This document shows positions 35,426-45,243 of a stretch of DNA of 64,000 bases, piece after piece. The translations under genes and the position numbers were made by a program. The DNA is taken from contig NZ_ARYL01000001.1 in NCBI RefSeq assembly GCF_000685295.1, positions 124,001 to 188,000 of the forward strand. Reading direction: 5' to 3'. The notes below the pieces were generated by a model. It saw only the letters and a list, made by a program, of their open reading frames with translations. It was not told the origin of the DNA and ran no database searches. Position 1 is the stretch's first letter; each line of letters opens with the position of its first letter. Origin of the DNA: Hyphomonas oceanitis SCH89 (GTDB lineage Bacteria > Pseudomonadota > Alphaproteobacteria > Caulobacterales > Hyphomonadaceae).

Positions 35426-35818
35426 ATGCCGGACTTCAGCCTCTTCCGCCCCATGCAGGGCCTGCCATGGTATCTGCTGCCAATCTGGCCGCTGATCTTC
35501 CTGCGCATCCAGCGTTTGCGTGCATGGTTCAGGGCCAATGGCGGCCCCGGTTCGCAAATGCTCTGGGCTGTTACAAACCATGGCCGCGTGGACGTGGTCT
35601 ATTTGTCTGACGACATGTCCACCACACCAAAACATCCATGGAACCCACTACCGCTGTCCCACAGTTTCAGCACTGCTTTGAGCGGAGAACCTCACCCCCC
35701 CACACATCCGTGTCCCCGGCGAAAGCCGGGGCCTCTCTCAATGGCTTCCAGCCCACCCGCAAGAGATCCCGGCTTTCGCCGGGAATACGGATATGTTGGA
35801 CCTATTCCGGACACCTGA
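35426..35818 (+). CDS. Small hypothetical protein with repeat-derived C-terminus
   Basis: The first 75 codons encode a short protein with one hydrophobic segment (GLPWYLLPIWPLIFL at residues 12-26) and an apparent domain ending RVDVVYLSDDM. The remaining 45 codons read through an inverted palindromic repeat (CPRRKPGP, DPGFRREYGY), so the natural end of the gene may have been replaced. No family recognised. It may be a broken or shortened gene. Confidence 0.5.
   Translation: MPDFSLFRPMQGLPWYLLPIWPLIFLRIQRLRAWFRANGGPGSQMLWAVTNHGRVDVVYLSDDMSTTPKHPWNPLPLSHSFSTALSGEPHPPTHPCPRRKPGPLSMASSPPARDPGFRREYGYVGPIPDT
35705..35793. repeat. Inverted palindromic repeat pair
   Basis: CCCCGGCGAAAGCCGGGG at 35714-35731 and its inverted counterpart CCCGGCTTTCGCCGGG at 35768-35783. 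Flanking bases also match (ATCCGT on the left, ACGGAT on the right, reverse complements). This core is a widespread intergenic repeat in alphaproteobacteria, as I recall. It forms the 3' end of the preceding ORF and lies upstream of the disrupted hydrolase. Confidence 0.72.
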
Positions 35819-35886
35819 CCCGCAAACCCAATCCCGATAAACCAAACCTCACCCCCAAGCGCCCCAACAGGCGCCGCACGCGCAGC

Positions 35887-37213
35887 CTATTCCGTCGTCA
35901 CCTCAGGAAAGGCGCCCGCAATCGTTTGGTTCCAGCGGAACAGGTCCGGCCAGTTCTCGCCCTCATTCGACATGATCCCGAGACGCACAATCACAAGGTC
36001 GCGCGAGGGCACGATGAAAATGGTCTGCCCCTCATGGCCCTCTGCCGCAAAACTGTCCCAGGGCGGCGCATCACGTTGCTGGTAGGACGGCACCGGATCG
36101 GCCCCGCCCGTCGTCAGCCAGAAGCCCGCGCCATAGACGTTTTCCTTTGGCCCTTCCGGGTGCGACCGCGAGAAATCCACCCAGCCTTCCGGCAAAAGGC
36201 GCTCACCATCCCACACCCCATCCCGCAAATAGAGATAACCAAACTTCGCAAAATCCCGCGCCGACGCCCAGACGAGGGAGCCGCCGAGATATGTGCCGGC
36301 CGCATCATATTCCACGAGGGCATCCATGCCCGTCGCAACAAACAGGTTCTTGATGAGATCGTCGCCCCGCAAGTCACTGCGCAGAACCTTGGCGCTTTAA
36401 CAGGTCCTTGCATGCTTCCGGCAAGTTGGCATCGCCCAAAACCCGGAGACGCTCACAGTTTCGCACAGCCTCGCGATCACCATCGTTCAGGGCAACAACC
36501 AGTCTTTGCTCATCACGTAGTTTGTCATAGTCCGGCCCCAGCCCCTGCAGGGCATGCCCGATCAAATGAAACGCCGCCGTCGAATAATTCCAGACAGTCC
36601 CCGGCTCATGCAAAGCCGGCACCTGATCCTTGATATAGTCCAGCACATCGAATCGTCCCGGCCCGTACATCATCTGAATGACATCATTGTCCGCCATCCC
36701 CGTCGCGCCGATCTCGGTATAGTCGAGCCCGTCCGTCATGGTCAGCCACTGGCGCCAGGTGATCTCTGCCCGCTTATCGCCTGCATCGAACGGCGTCGGC
36801 ATCGGCGCATCGATATCCTTGATCAGGCCCAGCCTCACCGCCCGCCCCACCAGAGCCGACGTCACCGATTTCGCCATGCTCCACGAGACCTGTTTCGTGT
36901 CCGGCCCGAACCCGTCGCGATAGGCTTCGGCCACCAGCTTGCCGTGATGAATGATCACAACCGCCCGCGTCTCGCCCATCGGCCCGGCCTTCTCGCCGGC
37001 AATCGCCGTGTCGATCATCGGCTGGACAATCGCGGCAACATCCGGCGCCATCTCTCCCGTCTCCCAGCCCTGCGTTGGCCAGGCCAGCCCTTCCGGCTGC
37101 GGCGGCAGCGGCACCAGTTCCTGAGCGGAGGCGCAAAAGCTCCCGATCATCACAAGCCCAACAAGGCTGATCCTCAGCGCGGCCCGTTTCAAGACATGAT
37201 GGCCCACAGCCAT
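35887..37213 (-). pseudogene. Disrupted serine hydrolase (beta-lactamase family)
   Basis: Two minus-strand reading frames together make one EstB/beta-lactamase-like enzyme. The 5' frame (36374-37213) has a signal peptide, the catalytic SMAK motif at residues 112-115 and the YxN-like NYSTAAF near residue 209, then ends after about 54 residues that do not fit the family. The 3' frame (35887-36372 and a few codons before it) resumes with GMDALVEYDAAGTYLGG, ILPEGW-like LLPEGWVDFS and YGAGFWL, one base out of phase. About 160 bases (roughly 36376-36538) appear inserted, with a TGA and a frame change. The enzyme is very unlikely to be made whole. AGGGGAGGA abuts the ATG at 37213, so a GTG at 37207 may be the original start. 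Confidence 0.78.
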
Positions 37214-37357
37214 TCCTCCCCTGTTCTTTGCCGAAAGCTTAGGGGCAATTGCGGAAACGCGTCAAAGGCCTTCTGATACTGCCTGGCCTCTTCCCGGACT
37301 TAGGCCTTGCTTAAAGGGTTTGTCGGATGGTGCGCCTTCGTGTCCTGAAGGCCCTGC

Positions 37358-39130
37358 ATGTCCTTATCGTCTTCTTCCGGCTCCAGGCCCGATAACCCCT
37401 ACTGGCTGCTGTTCGGCTGCTTCCTGCTGGTCGGCGCCGGGCTCCTCCTGATGGATGGTCCACCGGGTAACAGTTATCTTTCGGATGTCGACGATATCGC
37501 CCGCCGGCTACAGATCGCCGACCTCCTGCGGGATGGCCAATGGCATGATCCGTCCTGGCCCTTCCTGCAGACGCCGGATGTCTACCAGTCGCCTTGGTCA
37601 CGGCTTGTCGATGCGCCCTATGTCTTCATCACATGGGCGCTGAGCCCGTTCATGGACACTGACAGCGGCTTTCGCATCGCACGGCTCGTGGTGCCCCCGC
37701 TATGGTTCGTGGTGTATGCAGCCCTCACGGTCAGGGTCATGCAACACCTGACTGGCCGCACGCCAGGTGCAATACCCGTCGCTATGGCTGCGCTGGCATC
37801 CTTCCTCGTCATGCCGGAATTCTATCCTGCCCGGATCGACCATCACAATGTCCAGCTTGTCCTGATGATGGCCCTCAGCCTCGGTCTGGTATCGCCGCAC
37901 CGGCATGCGGGGCTATTGGTCGGGCTTGCCAGCTTCCTGTCGATTGCCGTCGGTCTTGAATGCACACCTTTCATTGCGATTGCCCTTGTCAGTCTCGGCC
38001 TTGTTGCCGTCTGGACCGGTGAGGCAGGCCATATACGCCGGTTCCGTCAGGCGGGACTCTCCCTCGGCCTGTTGACCCTGCCCGGCAGCCTTGTGCTGAT
38101 CGGGCCTGCCGGGTTGGGACAGGTTTATTGCGATGCCATATCCGCGCCATGGATCCTCGCCCTGTCAGTGAGCGGAGGTATCATTGCCCTCGCACCCCGG
38201 CTCTGGGGCATGACCGCTTTTTCCAGCCGCGCCGCGCGCTTCAGCAGTCTGGCCATGCCGGGCGCCCTATTGCTTGCAGGCCTCTGGATCGCCTTCCCGC
38301 AATGTCATCATGGCCCGCTATACATGGTCGACCCGGTCGCGAAGGAATTCTGGTTATCGCGGGTCCTGCAGGAACATGATTTCATCAGGCTATATGCGGA
38401 AGGCGGACCGAGGGTTCTTGTTTTTGGTCCGGTCGCGCTCACAGGCGTGCTCATCGCCATCTGGACATGGACGCGCCCCCGGACCGCTAGCGCGGGCGTT
38501 TTGTACGCTATCGCTGTCGCGGCCGTTGTACTGGCACTCCTGCAGAACCGGAATTTCCCCTTTGCCGCGTCCTTCGCAGCCCTGTTCGTCCCAGGACTGG
38601 TGCAGGCCTATGGGCGAATTTCTTCGCTGCGCACGCGTGTTGTTCCTCTTGTCGTTCCCGTGCTTGCAATCACCGTCATCATCATCGCGATCAGGCGGAC
38701 CGATCCAGCAATCGATCTCATCATGGTGATGAAGGGCGATGCCTGCCTGAACCAAGACCTTTCCGTACTGGACACAGCGCCGCCGGGGACAGTCATGGCG
38801 CCCCCGCGCATGTCCTTCACCTTGGCCGAGTACAATCAGACATCTGGCGGGCACCATCCGGTTGCCTCCCTGCCCTTCCACCGCGCTGCGCCCAGCATAA
38901 GCATGGTCGCACAAACGTTTACGCGCGACGACGCTGACGGACGCCGCGAAGCGCTCGCCCCCTTCGACTATGTTGCGGTCTGCCGCATGGATCTGGAACT
39001 GGACCGCGCGCCCGCGCCTCTGTTCGGCGCCCTCGCAGCGGGTGAGAATTGGCCGGGGCTGATCGATGTTGCCCCCGACTCCGGTTCGCGCTTCCGCCTG
39101 ATGCGTATCGACCATGACGCCCTGCAATAG
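37358..39130 (+). CDS. GT-C-like multi-pass membrane protein
   Basis: A 590-residue protein with about 11-13 hydrophobic helices. Near residue 45 a luminal loop has SDVDDIARRLQIADL, and near residue 165 PARIDHHNVQLVLMMAL. An acidic loop residue plus a DHH-containing second loop is the arrangement of oligosaccharyltransferase STT3/AglB and related GT-C glycosyltransferases. The C-terminal 130 residues form a soluble part. I infer a glycosyltransferase using a lipid-linked sugar; no partner genes are adjacent. The start follows GAAGG. Confidence 0.78.
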   Translation: MSLSSSSGSRPDNPYWLLFGCFLLVGAGLLLMDGPPGNSYLSDVDDIARRLQIADLLRDGQWHDPSWPFLQTPDVYQSPWSRLVDAPYVFITWALSPFMDTDSGFRIARLVVPPLWFVVYAALTVRVMQHLTGRTPGAIPVAMAALASFLVMPEFYPARIDHHNVQLVLMMALSLGLVSPHRHAGLLVGLASFLSIAVGLECTPFIAIALVSLGLVAVWTGEAGHIRRFRQAGLSLGLLTLPGSLVLIGPAGLGQVYCDAISAPWILALSVSGGIIALAPRLWGMTAFSSRAARFSSLAMPGALLLAGLWIAFPQCHHGPLYMVDPVAKEFWLSRVLQEHDFIRLYAEGGPRVLVFGPVALTGVLIAIWTWTRPRTASAGVLYAIAVAAVVLALLQNRNFPFAASFAALFVPGLVQAYGRISSLRTRVVPLVVPVLAITVIIIAIRRTDPAIDLIMVMKGDACLNQDLSVLDTAPPGTVMAPPRMSFTLAEYNQTSGGHHPVASLPFHRAAPSISMVAQTFTRDDADGRREALAPFDYVAVCRMDLELDRAPAPLFGALAAGENWPGLIDVAPDSGSRFRLMRIDHDALQ

Positions 39131-39190
39131 CGCCTTGTTGCCCCTGACGCGGTTTCGCGCTTATCTTCCCGCACCGTGCGGGGGCATCAC

Positions 39191-39505
39191 ATGAAACTCG
39201 TCAAACTCCTTCTGATCACACTCGCTGTCGTGCTGGTCATTGCAGGCCTCGGCTGGCAGTTCTGGCTGAAGGATCAGGTCGCCTATGCGAAGGTGGCCAC
39301 CGCCTATGGCGCCAAGCAGGTCTGCTCCTGTCTCCACGTTGGCGAACGCCCGATGGAGAGTTGCATGGATGATTTCACCGTCGATATCAGCGCCGTAACC
39401 GTCACCGATGACGGCGCGGTTACAACGGCCAGCGTGCTCGGCGGCCTTGTGAAGTCCGAGGCAAGCTTCACGCCCGCTCTCGGCTGCACACTGGTGAAGC
39501 CATGA
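39191..39505 (+). CDS. Membrane-anchored small Cys-containing protein
   Basis: A 104-residue protein with an N-terminal hydrophobic helix (residues 3-25) and a periplasmic part. The block AYGAKQVCSCLHVGERPMESC recalls the N-terminal segment of some EstB-type serine hydrolases (AAK-x-x-C-S-x-x-F-V-x-G-R), but the catalytic domain is absent, and the gene is complete with a normal start and stop. Three to four Cys could pair in the periplasm. ATG at 39191 follows GGGGG; an upstream GTG is less likely. The next gene overlaps its stop (ATGA). Confidence 0.75.
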   Translation: MKLVKLLLITLAVVLVIAGLGWQFWLKDQVAYAKVATAYGAKQVCSCLHVGERPMESCMDDFTVDISAVTVTDDGAVTTASVLGGLVKSEASFTPALGCTLVKP

Positions 39506-39945
39506 AGCGCCTTGCCGCCCTGCTTCTCATCGCCGGTTGCGCATCGGCCCCGTCATCAGCGCGCGAGGCCTCGCTCGACTGGCTCACCGGCTGCTGGGAG
39601 AACGCGGATGGCAGCTATCGCGAAGTCTGGTCGCCCTCCGAGCAGGGCTATTATTTCGGATATGCCGTGAGCCTGAAAGACGGCGCGGTCAGCTTCTTCG
39701 AGCAGACCCGTATCGATCCCGGCCCGCCCGCCGTCATGAATGCCTATCCTGCGGGAAAGGGCCCGTCGCCCTTCCCCGAGATCAGCAGAACGGACACATC
39801 AATCAGTTTCGCCGAACCCGCACACGACTATCCGCAGCTGATTGTCTACCGGAAGACAGAGGCCGGACTATCCGCCCGGATTTCCCTGGAAGATGGCTCC
39901 AACGCGCAGGATTTCGACTTCGGGCCCTGCCCTATTCCTCGGTAA
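39502..39945 (+). CDS. DUF6265 lipoprotein
   Basis: A 147-residue protein with a signal peptide and lipobox IAGC (Cys13). The mature part begins with the DUF6265 pattern LDWLTGCWE, then REVWSPSEQGYYFGYA, and later PHDYPQ-like AHDYPQLIVYRK, common to this beta-rich family of unknown function. The start overlaps the previous stop. The last 14 bases overlap the convergent DUF3298 gene. Confidence 0.85.
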   Translation: MKRLAALLLIAGCASAPSSAREASLDWLTGCWENADGSYREVWSPSEQGYYFGYAVSLKDGAVSFFEQTRIDPGPPAVMNAYPAGKGPSPFPEISRTDTSISFAEPAHDYPQLIVYRKTEAGLSARISLEDGSNAQDFDFGPCPIPR

Positions 39946-40783
39946 CCGGCTCACCCGCAAAGAGGTCTTCATATTGCGGCTTCAGGAATTGATGGAACAC
40001 GGTCTGCGGCACGACGACCTTGTAGGCGCCCTCCGCGTAAGAGGCGATTTCATAGGGTGCAAAGTGCACGACGAAGCCGCCAAACGCGTCCGCCTCTGTC
40101 GAGGCCACAAGGCCGATCTCGCCTTCCATCAGACTGTCAACGGAAACGGCATCCGCCGCCTCCCCCCGGAATGTCGCTTCTGAACCGCTGCCGCCGGACT
40201 TTTCCGACCGCAGGCGCGCAATCTCGCTCAGCACGACTGGCAGGGCATCCTGCATGGCGGCATCGGGGTCTGCCAGAAGGTCGCGCAGAAAAACCTCCTT
40301 GCCGCCCGCCAGATCATAGATCCGCGCATCGGTCCCGTAATTGCCATGTGCCCCGCCCGTATAGGCGGAGGTGAAGCCCTCAATGCTGATGAGATCGCCT
40401 GCCTTGGCCGCAAGCGTCCATTCGATCGACAGGCTGTAGGCATTGAAATATTCCGGGTCAGCTTCCTTGTAGGTCTCGGCATCGGACTGCATCGCCGCCA
40501 TGCGTCCCTTGCCATCCTTCATCAGCTCAGCCGCCAGCGCAGGCGCCACCGCGAACAGGTCATCGTCCACCGTGACGGAACCGACAAAGGCCTCATTGGA
40601 GACCTCCGCCTTGTGCGGCACATCCGCGAGAGAGCCCGGCTCCGCCACAGGTTCGCTGGCCGGCTGTGCCTCTCCCGAAATGCCTGTCGCAGGCGTTGGC
40701 TCGACGTCCGGCGCTTCAGCCTTCTTGCCGCATCCCGTCAGGATCAGCACGCTCAGGGCGGCAGAGACAGCAAGTTTCAGCAT
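39932..40783 (-). CDS. DUF4163/DUF3298 (RsiV-like) lipoprotein
   Basis: A 283-residue lipoprotein with lipobox LTGC (Cys18). After an acidic Pro-rich linker (residues 22-55) comes a domain with GFTSAYTGGAHGNYG around residue 148, a hallmark of DUF4163, and a C-terminal DUF3298 portion (FVVHFAPYEIASYAEGAYKVVVP). The two domains form the lysozyme-binding RsiV-type fold, so this is a plausible periplasmic ligand or lysozyme-binding protein. It lies downstream of putA on the same strand at 15 bases and could be cotranscribed. Confidence 0.9.
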   Translation of the reverse strand: MLKLAVSAALSVLILTGCGKKAEAPDVEPTPATGISGEAQPASEPVAEPGSLADVPHKAEVSNEAFVGSVTVDDDLFAVAPALAAELMKDGKGRMAAMQSDAETYKEADPEYFNAYSLSIEWTLAAKAGDLISIEGFTSAYTGGAHGNYGTDARIYDLAGGKEVFLRDLLADPDAAMQDALPVVLSEIARLRSEKSGGSGSEATFRGEAADAVSVDSLMEGEIGLVASTEADAFGGFVVHFAPYEIASYAEGAYKVVVPQTVFHQFLKPQYEDLFAGEPVTEE

Positions 40784-40798
40784 CGGTCCGGTATCCTC

Positions 40799-43700
40799 TT
40801 AAAGGCTCAGCAGCTCCGCATCGCCGCCCTGCGCCGTGATATTCACTGTTACCACGCGTTCATTGGCGAAACGATGGAGATAATGTGGCCCGCCCGCCTT
40901 GGGGCCCGTGCCGGAAAGGCCTTCGCCGCCAAATGGCTGCACACCCACGACTGCACCGGTCATCGAGCGGTTTACATAGGTATTCCCCACCGGGCAGGCC
41001 GCCTTCACTTCATTATGGAAGCTTTCAAGACGTGAATGGATGCCGAGCGTCAGGCCGTAGCCTTTTGCTTTCAGCTTTGCGCCGACTTCGTCGATATCAT
41101 CGGGGTCGTAGCGGATGACATGCAGGATGGGGCCGAACTTCTCTTCCGTGATCTGGTCAAGCGACTTCAGTTCGACCAAGGCTGGCCCGAAGCCAAAGCC
41201 CCGCTCGCCGATCTTGCCAGCATTCACTTGGTGGAGAACTTTCGCCTCCTTGGCCATGGCTTCAAGGTGCTTTTCGAGCACCTCACGCGATTCTGCATCA
41301 ATCACCGGGCCGACATCCGTATCGGCTTCAGCCGGGTCACCAAGCTTCAATTCGTTCATCGCGCCGATAATGCCCTCGATCAGGCTCTTGGCGGTCGACT
41401 TCGGCAGGAACGCAACCCGTAGCGCCGAACAGCGCTGACCGGCAGACCCGAAGGCCGACACGATAATATCATCAATCACTTGCTCCCGCAGGGCGGTCGT
41501 ATCGACGAACAGGCCATTCAGGCCGCCCGTCTCTGCAATCAGCGGAATGATCGGACCATCGCGATCAGCAATGGCGCGGTTGATCAGGCGGGCCGTGGAC
41601 GTGCCGCCGGTGAAACAGACACCCGACACGCGCAGATCGCTCGTCAGGGCCGCGCCGACCGTTTCGCCCTTGCCCGGCAGAAGGTGAAGCGCATCGACCG
41701 GTAGGCCCGCTTTCTGGAACAGGCGAACAGTTTCGAACGCGACCAGCGGCGTCTGCTCAGCAGGCTTGGCAACGACCGTATTGCCCGCTGCAAGCGCCGC
41801 CACGATCTGGCCGGTAAAGATGGCGAGTGGGAAGTTCCACGGGCTGATGCAGCAAAACACACCGCGCCCATGTAGCGAGATGTGGTTGGTCTCACCCGTC
41901 GGTCCCGGCAGGCGCACGGCGCCTTCAAACTCATGCTCGGCCTGGGCGGCGTAATAGCGGCAGAAGTCCACGGCTTCACGCACTTCGGCCACGCCATCGG
42001 CGAGCGTCTTGCCGCCTTCGCGTGACATCAGGGCGATCAGGCGCGATGCATTCTCTTCCAGAATGTCCGACATCGCGCGCAAATGTTCAGCGCGTTTGGC
42101 ACCGCCGAGTTTGTCCCACGAAGGCTGGAACTTCACCGCCGCTTTGAGGGCCTTGTCGATGGCTTGCGGGCTCGCTTCCTTGCAGGCGCCAAGAATATGC
42201 TCGGTATCGAACGGCACACGGACCATGTCGCCGCCGCCGGTATCGGCCTTGCCGGAAACAATAGCCCCTGCCGAAATGGCCGGGCTGTCGCGGAAGGATT
42301 TGAGTGCGCTGTCCATCGAGTCACGCACAGCTTTCTGGCTCAGGTCGAGACCGGTGGAATTGCGCCGCTCTGGCCCGTAAAGGCGCGGCGGCGTCGGAAT
42401 ACCGGGGTGGCGACGCGGGCCGATCTCGATGCGCGTGATCGGATCATCGACCACGTCTTCCACCGGCACATCCGGATCAAGGAACGAGTGAACGAAGCTT
42501 GCATTCGCGCCATTCTCGAGCAGGCGGCGAACGAGATAGGGCAGAAGGTCCTTGTGCGCCCCGACGGGCGCATAGACGCGCACGCGCTTGCCGGCATCGG
42601 CGGCGTCATAAAGGGCCTCGCCCATGCCATGCAGGCGCTGGAACTCATAATGCGTCACGCCAGCCGCTTCAGCGAGCAGGTCGATCGCTGCCAGCGAGTG
42701 GGCGTTATGCGTTGCAAATTGCGGATAGATACTGGGCGCCGCCTCAAGCATGGCCTTGGCGCAGGCGAGGTAATGCACATCCGTACCCGGCTTCGTCGTG
42801 AAGACCGGGAAGTTCGGGTAGCCCTCAATCTGGGAATGCTTGATCTCACTATCCCAGTACGCACCCTTAACAAGGCGCACCATAAAGCGCTGGCCGGTCT
42901 CTTCAGCAAGTCGCGACAACTTGTCGATGACCAGCAGCGCGCGCTTCTGGTAAGCCTGTACGGCAAGGCCGAGGCCGGTCCAGTCCTTCAGGGACGCCTC
43001 ACGGGCCAGCCGCTCGAACAGTTTCAGGCTGAGCACCAGACGGTCTGCTTCCTCAGCATCAAGACAAAGGTGTATATTGGCAGCGGCCGCCTTTTCGCAA
43101 AGCGCCAGCAGGGAGGGATACATCTCTTCCATCACGCGTGCTTCGTTCACGGCCTCGAAGCGTGGGTGCAGGGCGGACAGCTTGACGGAGACGCCGCTGG
43201 CCTTTTCTGGCAGGACGGACTTGTCCTTTTCGGCAGCGACAGCATCGACCGCGGACTCATAAGCCTTCAGATAGCGCGTGGCATCTTCAGAGGTGCGGGC
43301 ACCCTCCCCCAACATGTCGAAGCTGAAATGAGCGGCCTCATTGGCCTTCACCATGCGCTTGCCGCGCTTGAGGGCTTCTTTCACGTTCCGGCCAAGGACA
43401 AATTGCTCGCCCATGATCCGCATGGCCTGCATCATGGCGGCGCGGATGACGGGCTCGCCGCTTTCACGGATCAGGCCCTGAACGAAAGCGCCCGGGCCTT
43501 TCTGCAGGGCTTTGGGAACGCCGATAACAGAGCCGGTGAGCATCAGACCCCATGTCGAGGCATTAACCAGCCAGCTTTCCGACTGACCTAAGTGAGAGGC
43601 CCAATCGCCAGAGCGGATTTTCTCGGCGATCAGGTCATCACGCGTTTCAGCGTCCGGAACACGCAGCAGGGCTTCCGCGAGGCACATGAGGGCGAGGCCT

Positions 43701-43933
43701 TCAGAGTTCGACAGGCCAAACTCCTCAAGGAAGCTTTCCATCATGCCTTTCTTGCGGCCTCGGCTGCGGGCAATCTCGACCAGTTCCCGGCCACGGCGCA
43801 CTGCCGCAAGGCGCGCGCCATCGTCCAGTGGCGCCGGTTTCACCAGTCCCTCAAGAAGCCCCTCCTCATCGTCGAACTTGTGTTCATCGAGGACATCCCA
43901 ATCGAGGGAGGCGAGGGTCAGAGAATCAGGCAT
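40799..43933 (-). CDS. putA: Bifunctional proline dehydrogenase / P5C dehydrogenase
   Basis: A 1044-residue PutA converting proline to glutamate. There is no N-terminal ribbon-helix-helix repressor domain, unlike trifunctional E. coli PutA. The FAD-binding beta/alpha barrel extends roughly over residues 80-470 (SVKLSALHPRFE, RLVKGAYWDSEIK, FATHNAHSLAA, GMGEALYDA). The aldehyde dehydrogenase domain follows, with catalytic Glu in AETGGLNGL and Cys in GSAGQRCSALR. It ends NITAQGGDAELL. I use the ATG at 43933, with GGAAA seven bases upstream; another in-frame ATG is 12 bases earlier. Confidence 0.97.
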   Translation of the reverse strand: MPDSLTLASLDWDVLDEHKFDDEEGLLEGLVKPAPLDDGARLAAVRRGRELVEIARSRGRKKGMMESFLEEFGLSNSEGLALMCLAEALLRVPDAETRDDLIAEKIRSGDWASHLGQSESWLVNASTWGLMLTGSVIGVPKALQKGPGAFVQGLIRESGEPVIRAAMMQAMRIMGEQFVLGRNVKEALKRGKRMVKANEAAHFSFDMLGEGARTSEDATRYLKAYESAVDAVAAEKDKSVLPEKASGVSVKLSALHPRFEAVNEARVMEEMYPSLLALCEKAAAANIHLCLDAEEADRLVLSLKLFERLAREASLKDWTGLGLAVQAYQKRALLVIDKLSRLAEETGQRFMVRLVKGAYWDSEIKHSQIEGYPNFPVFTTKPGTDVHYLACAKAMLEAAPSIYPQFATHNAHSLAAIDLLAEAAGVTHYEFQRLHGMGEALYDAADAGKRVRVYAPVGAHKDLLPYLVRRLLENGANASFVHSFLDPDVPVEDVVDDPITRIEIGPRRHPGIPTPPRLYGPERRNSTGLDLSQKAVRDSMDSALKSFRDSPAISAGAIVSGKADTGGGDMVRVPFDTEHILGACKEASPQAIDKALKAAVKFQPSWDKLGGAKRAEHLRAMSDILEENASRLIALMSREGGKTLADGVAEVREAVDFCRYYAAQAEHEFEGAVRLPGPTGETNHISLHGRGVFCCISPWNFPLAIFTGQIVAALAAGNTVVAKPAEQTPLVAFETVRLFQKAGLPVDALHLLPGKGETVGAALTSDLRVSGVCFTGGTSTARLINRAIADRDGPIIPLIAETGGLNGLFVDTTALREQVIDDIIVSAFGSAGQRCSALRVAFLPKSTAKSLIEGIIGAMNELKLGDPAEADTDVGPVIDAESREVLEKHLEAMAKEAKVLHQVNAGKIGERGFGFGPALVELKSLDQITEEKFGPILHVIRYDPDDIDEVGAKLKAKGYGLTLGIHSRLESFHNEVKAACPVGNTYVNRSMTGAVVGVQPFGGEGLSGTGPKAGGPHYLHRFANERVVTVNITAQGGDAELLSL

Positions 43934-44132
43934 ATAGGTTTCCATATATCAGGGGGTTCAAGAGAGTGATGTACGGCGCGGTAAAAGCCTGCGCAAAATT
44001 CGGGTTTACGGGCACAGCTATATCGTCACATAGAAGCCAACGCGAGCCTTAGGGCTGTTGTTCCACCTCTTTACGTATGAAACCAACCCCGCCACATTGC
44101 CGCCGACCGTCAAACGGCCTCGAGGAGACCCG

Positions 44133-45239
44133 ATGCGCATCATGTTGATCACCGACGCCTGGGACCCCCAGGTCAATGGCGTCGTACGCACGATGAAGCG
44201 CGTCATCGCTGAATCCGAGGCCATGGGACATATCTGGGAGATTGTGCATCCCGGAGACGGGTTCCACACGGTCCCGCTGCCGACTTATCCGGAGATCAAG
44301 CTGGCGCTCTTTGCGCGCCGCAAGATCGAGGAGCGGTTCCACGAATTCGAGCCCGACGCGATCCATATCGCCACCGAGGGCACGCTCGGCATGGCCGGGC
44401 GCACAATGTGCCTCAGGGTGAAACACCCCTTCTCGACCGCCTATCATACACGGTTCCCGGAATATGTGGCCGCTCGCCTGCCGGTTCCGGTATCGTGGGG
44501 CTATTCTTTTGTTCATTGGTTCCACAAGTATTCCGGCAAGGTGATGGTCCCGACCCCCTCGATGGTGGAGGAGCTGAAGGCCCGTAAGTTCATCAATCTG
44601 GTCGCATGGACGCGCGGCGTCGATACCGAATTGTTCAATCCGGCCCGCCGTGTCCCGGAAGGTGCAGAAAATGACCCGTTCAAGGGGCTGGCGCGCCCGA
44701 TCTTCCTGAATGTGGGTCGCGTGGCCGTTGAAAAGAACATCGAATCCTTTGCCGAACTCGACCTGCCGGGCTCAAAGGTCATTGTTGGGGCAGGACCCCA
44801 GCTTGAAGAACTCAAGCGCAATTATCCGAATGTCACCTTCCTCGGCGGCCGGTTCGGCGAGGATTTGGCGACGGTCTATGCTAGCGCTGACGTGTTCGTT
44901 TTCCCGAGTCTGACCGATACGTTCGGCCTTGTCGTGCTGGAAGCCATGGCGTCCGGCATACCTGTCGCGGCCTTTGATGCGACCGGGCCGCGCGATGTGA
45001 TCCCGGGCTCCGGCGCTGGTACGATCACTCCGGTTGGCGGCGATTTGCGTCAGGGCGCGCTCGACTGCCTGAAGCTGGACCGCAAGACCTGCCGCAGCTT
45101 TGCCGAGACCTATAGCTGGAAAGCCTGCGCGGAAGCCTTCATCGAAAACCTGCAGCCCCTTCCCGCTCCGGCAAGGCGTCGCTTCTGGCAGAAGATCCGT
45201 CTGCGGCGGCGCAAGAAACCGCCCATCGAAGGCCTTTAG
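44133..45239 (+). CDS. GT-B glycosyltransferase (GT4, mannosyltransferase-like)
   Basis: A 368-residue glycosyltransferase. The N-terminal domain has DAWDPQVNGVVRTM near residue 8. The C-terminal domain has LNVGRVAVEKNI, VGAGPQLEELKRNYP and FVFPSLTDTFGLVVLEAMASG, the last with the E-x7-E motif that binds the nucleotide sugar. This set resembles GDP-mannose-dependent alpha-mannosyltransferases of the MgtA/PimB type, acting on membrane glycolipids. GAGGAG is 6-8 bases upstream of the start. It is divergent from putA with about 200 bases between. Confidence 0.92.
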   Translation: MRIMLITDAWDPQVNGVVRTMKRVIAESEAMGHIWEIVHPGDGFHTVPLPTYPEIKLALFARRKIEERFHEFEPDAIHIATEGTLGMAGRTMCLRVKHPFSTAYHTRFPEYVAARLPVPVSWGYSFVHWFHKYSGKVMVPTPSMVEELKARKFINLVAWTRGVDTELFNPARRVPEGAENDPFKGLARPIFLNVGRVAVEKNIESFAELDLPGSKVIVGAGPQLEELKRNYPNVTFLGGRFGEDLATVYASADVFVFPSLTDTFGLVVLEAMASGIPVAAFDATGPRDVIPGSGAGTITPVGGDLRQGALDCLKLDRKTCRSFAETYSWKACAEAFIENLQPLPAPARRRFWQKIRLRRRKKPPIEGL

Positions 45240-45243
45240 GCCA

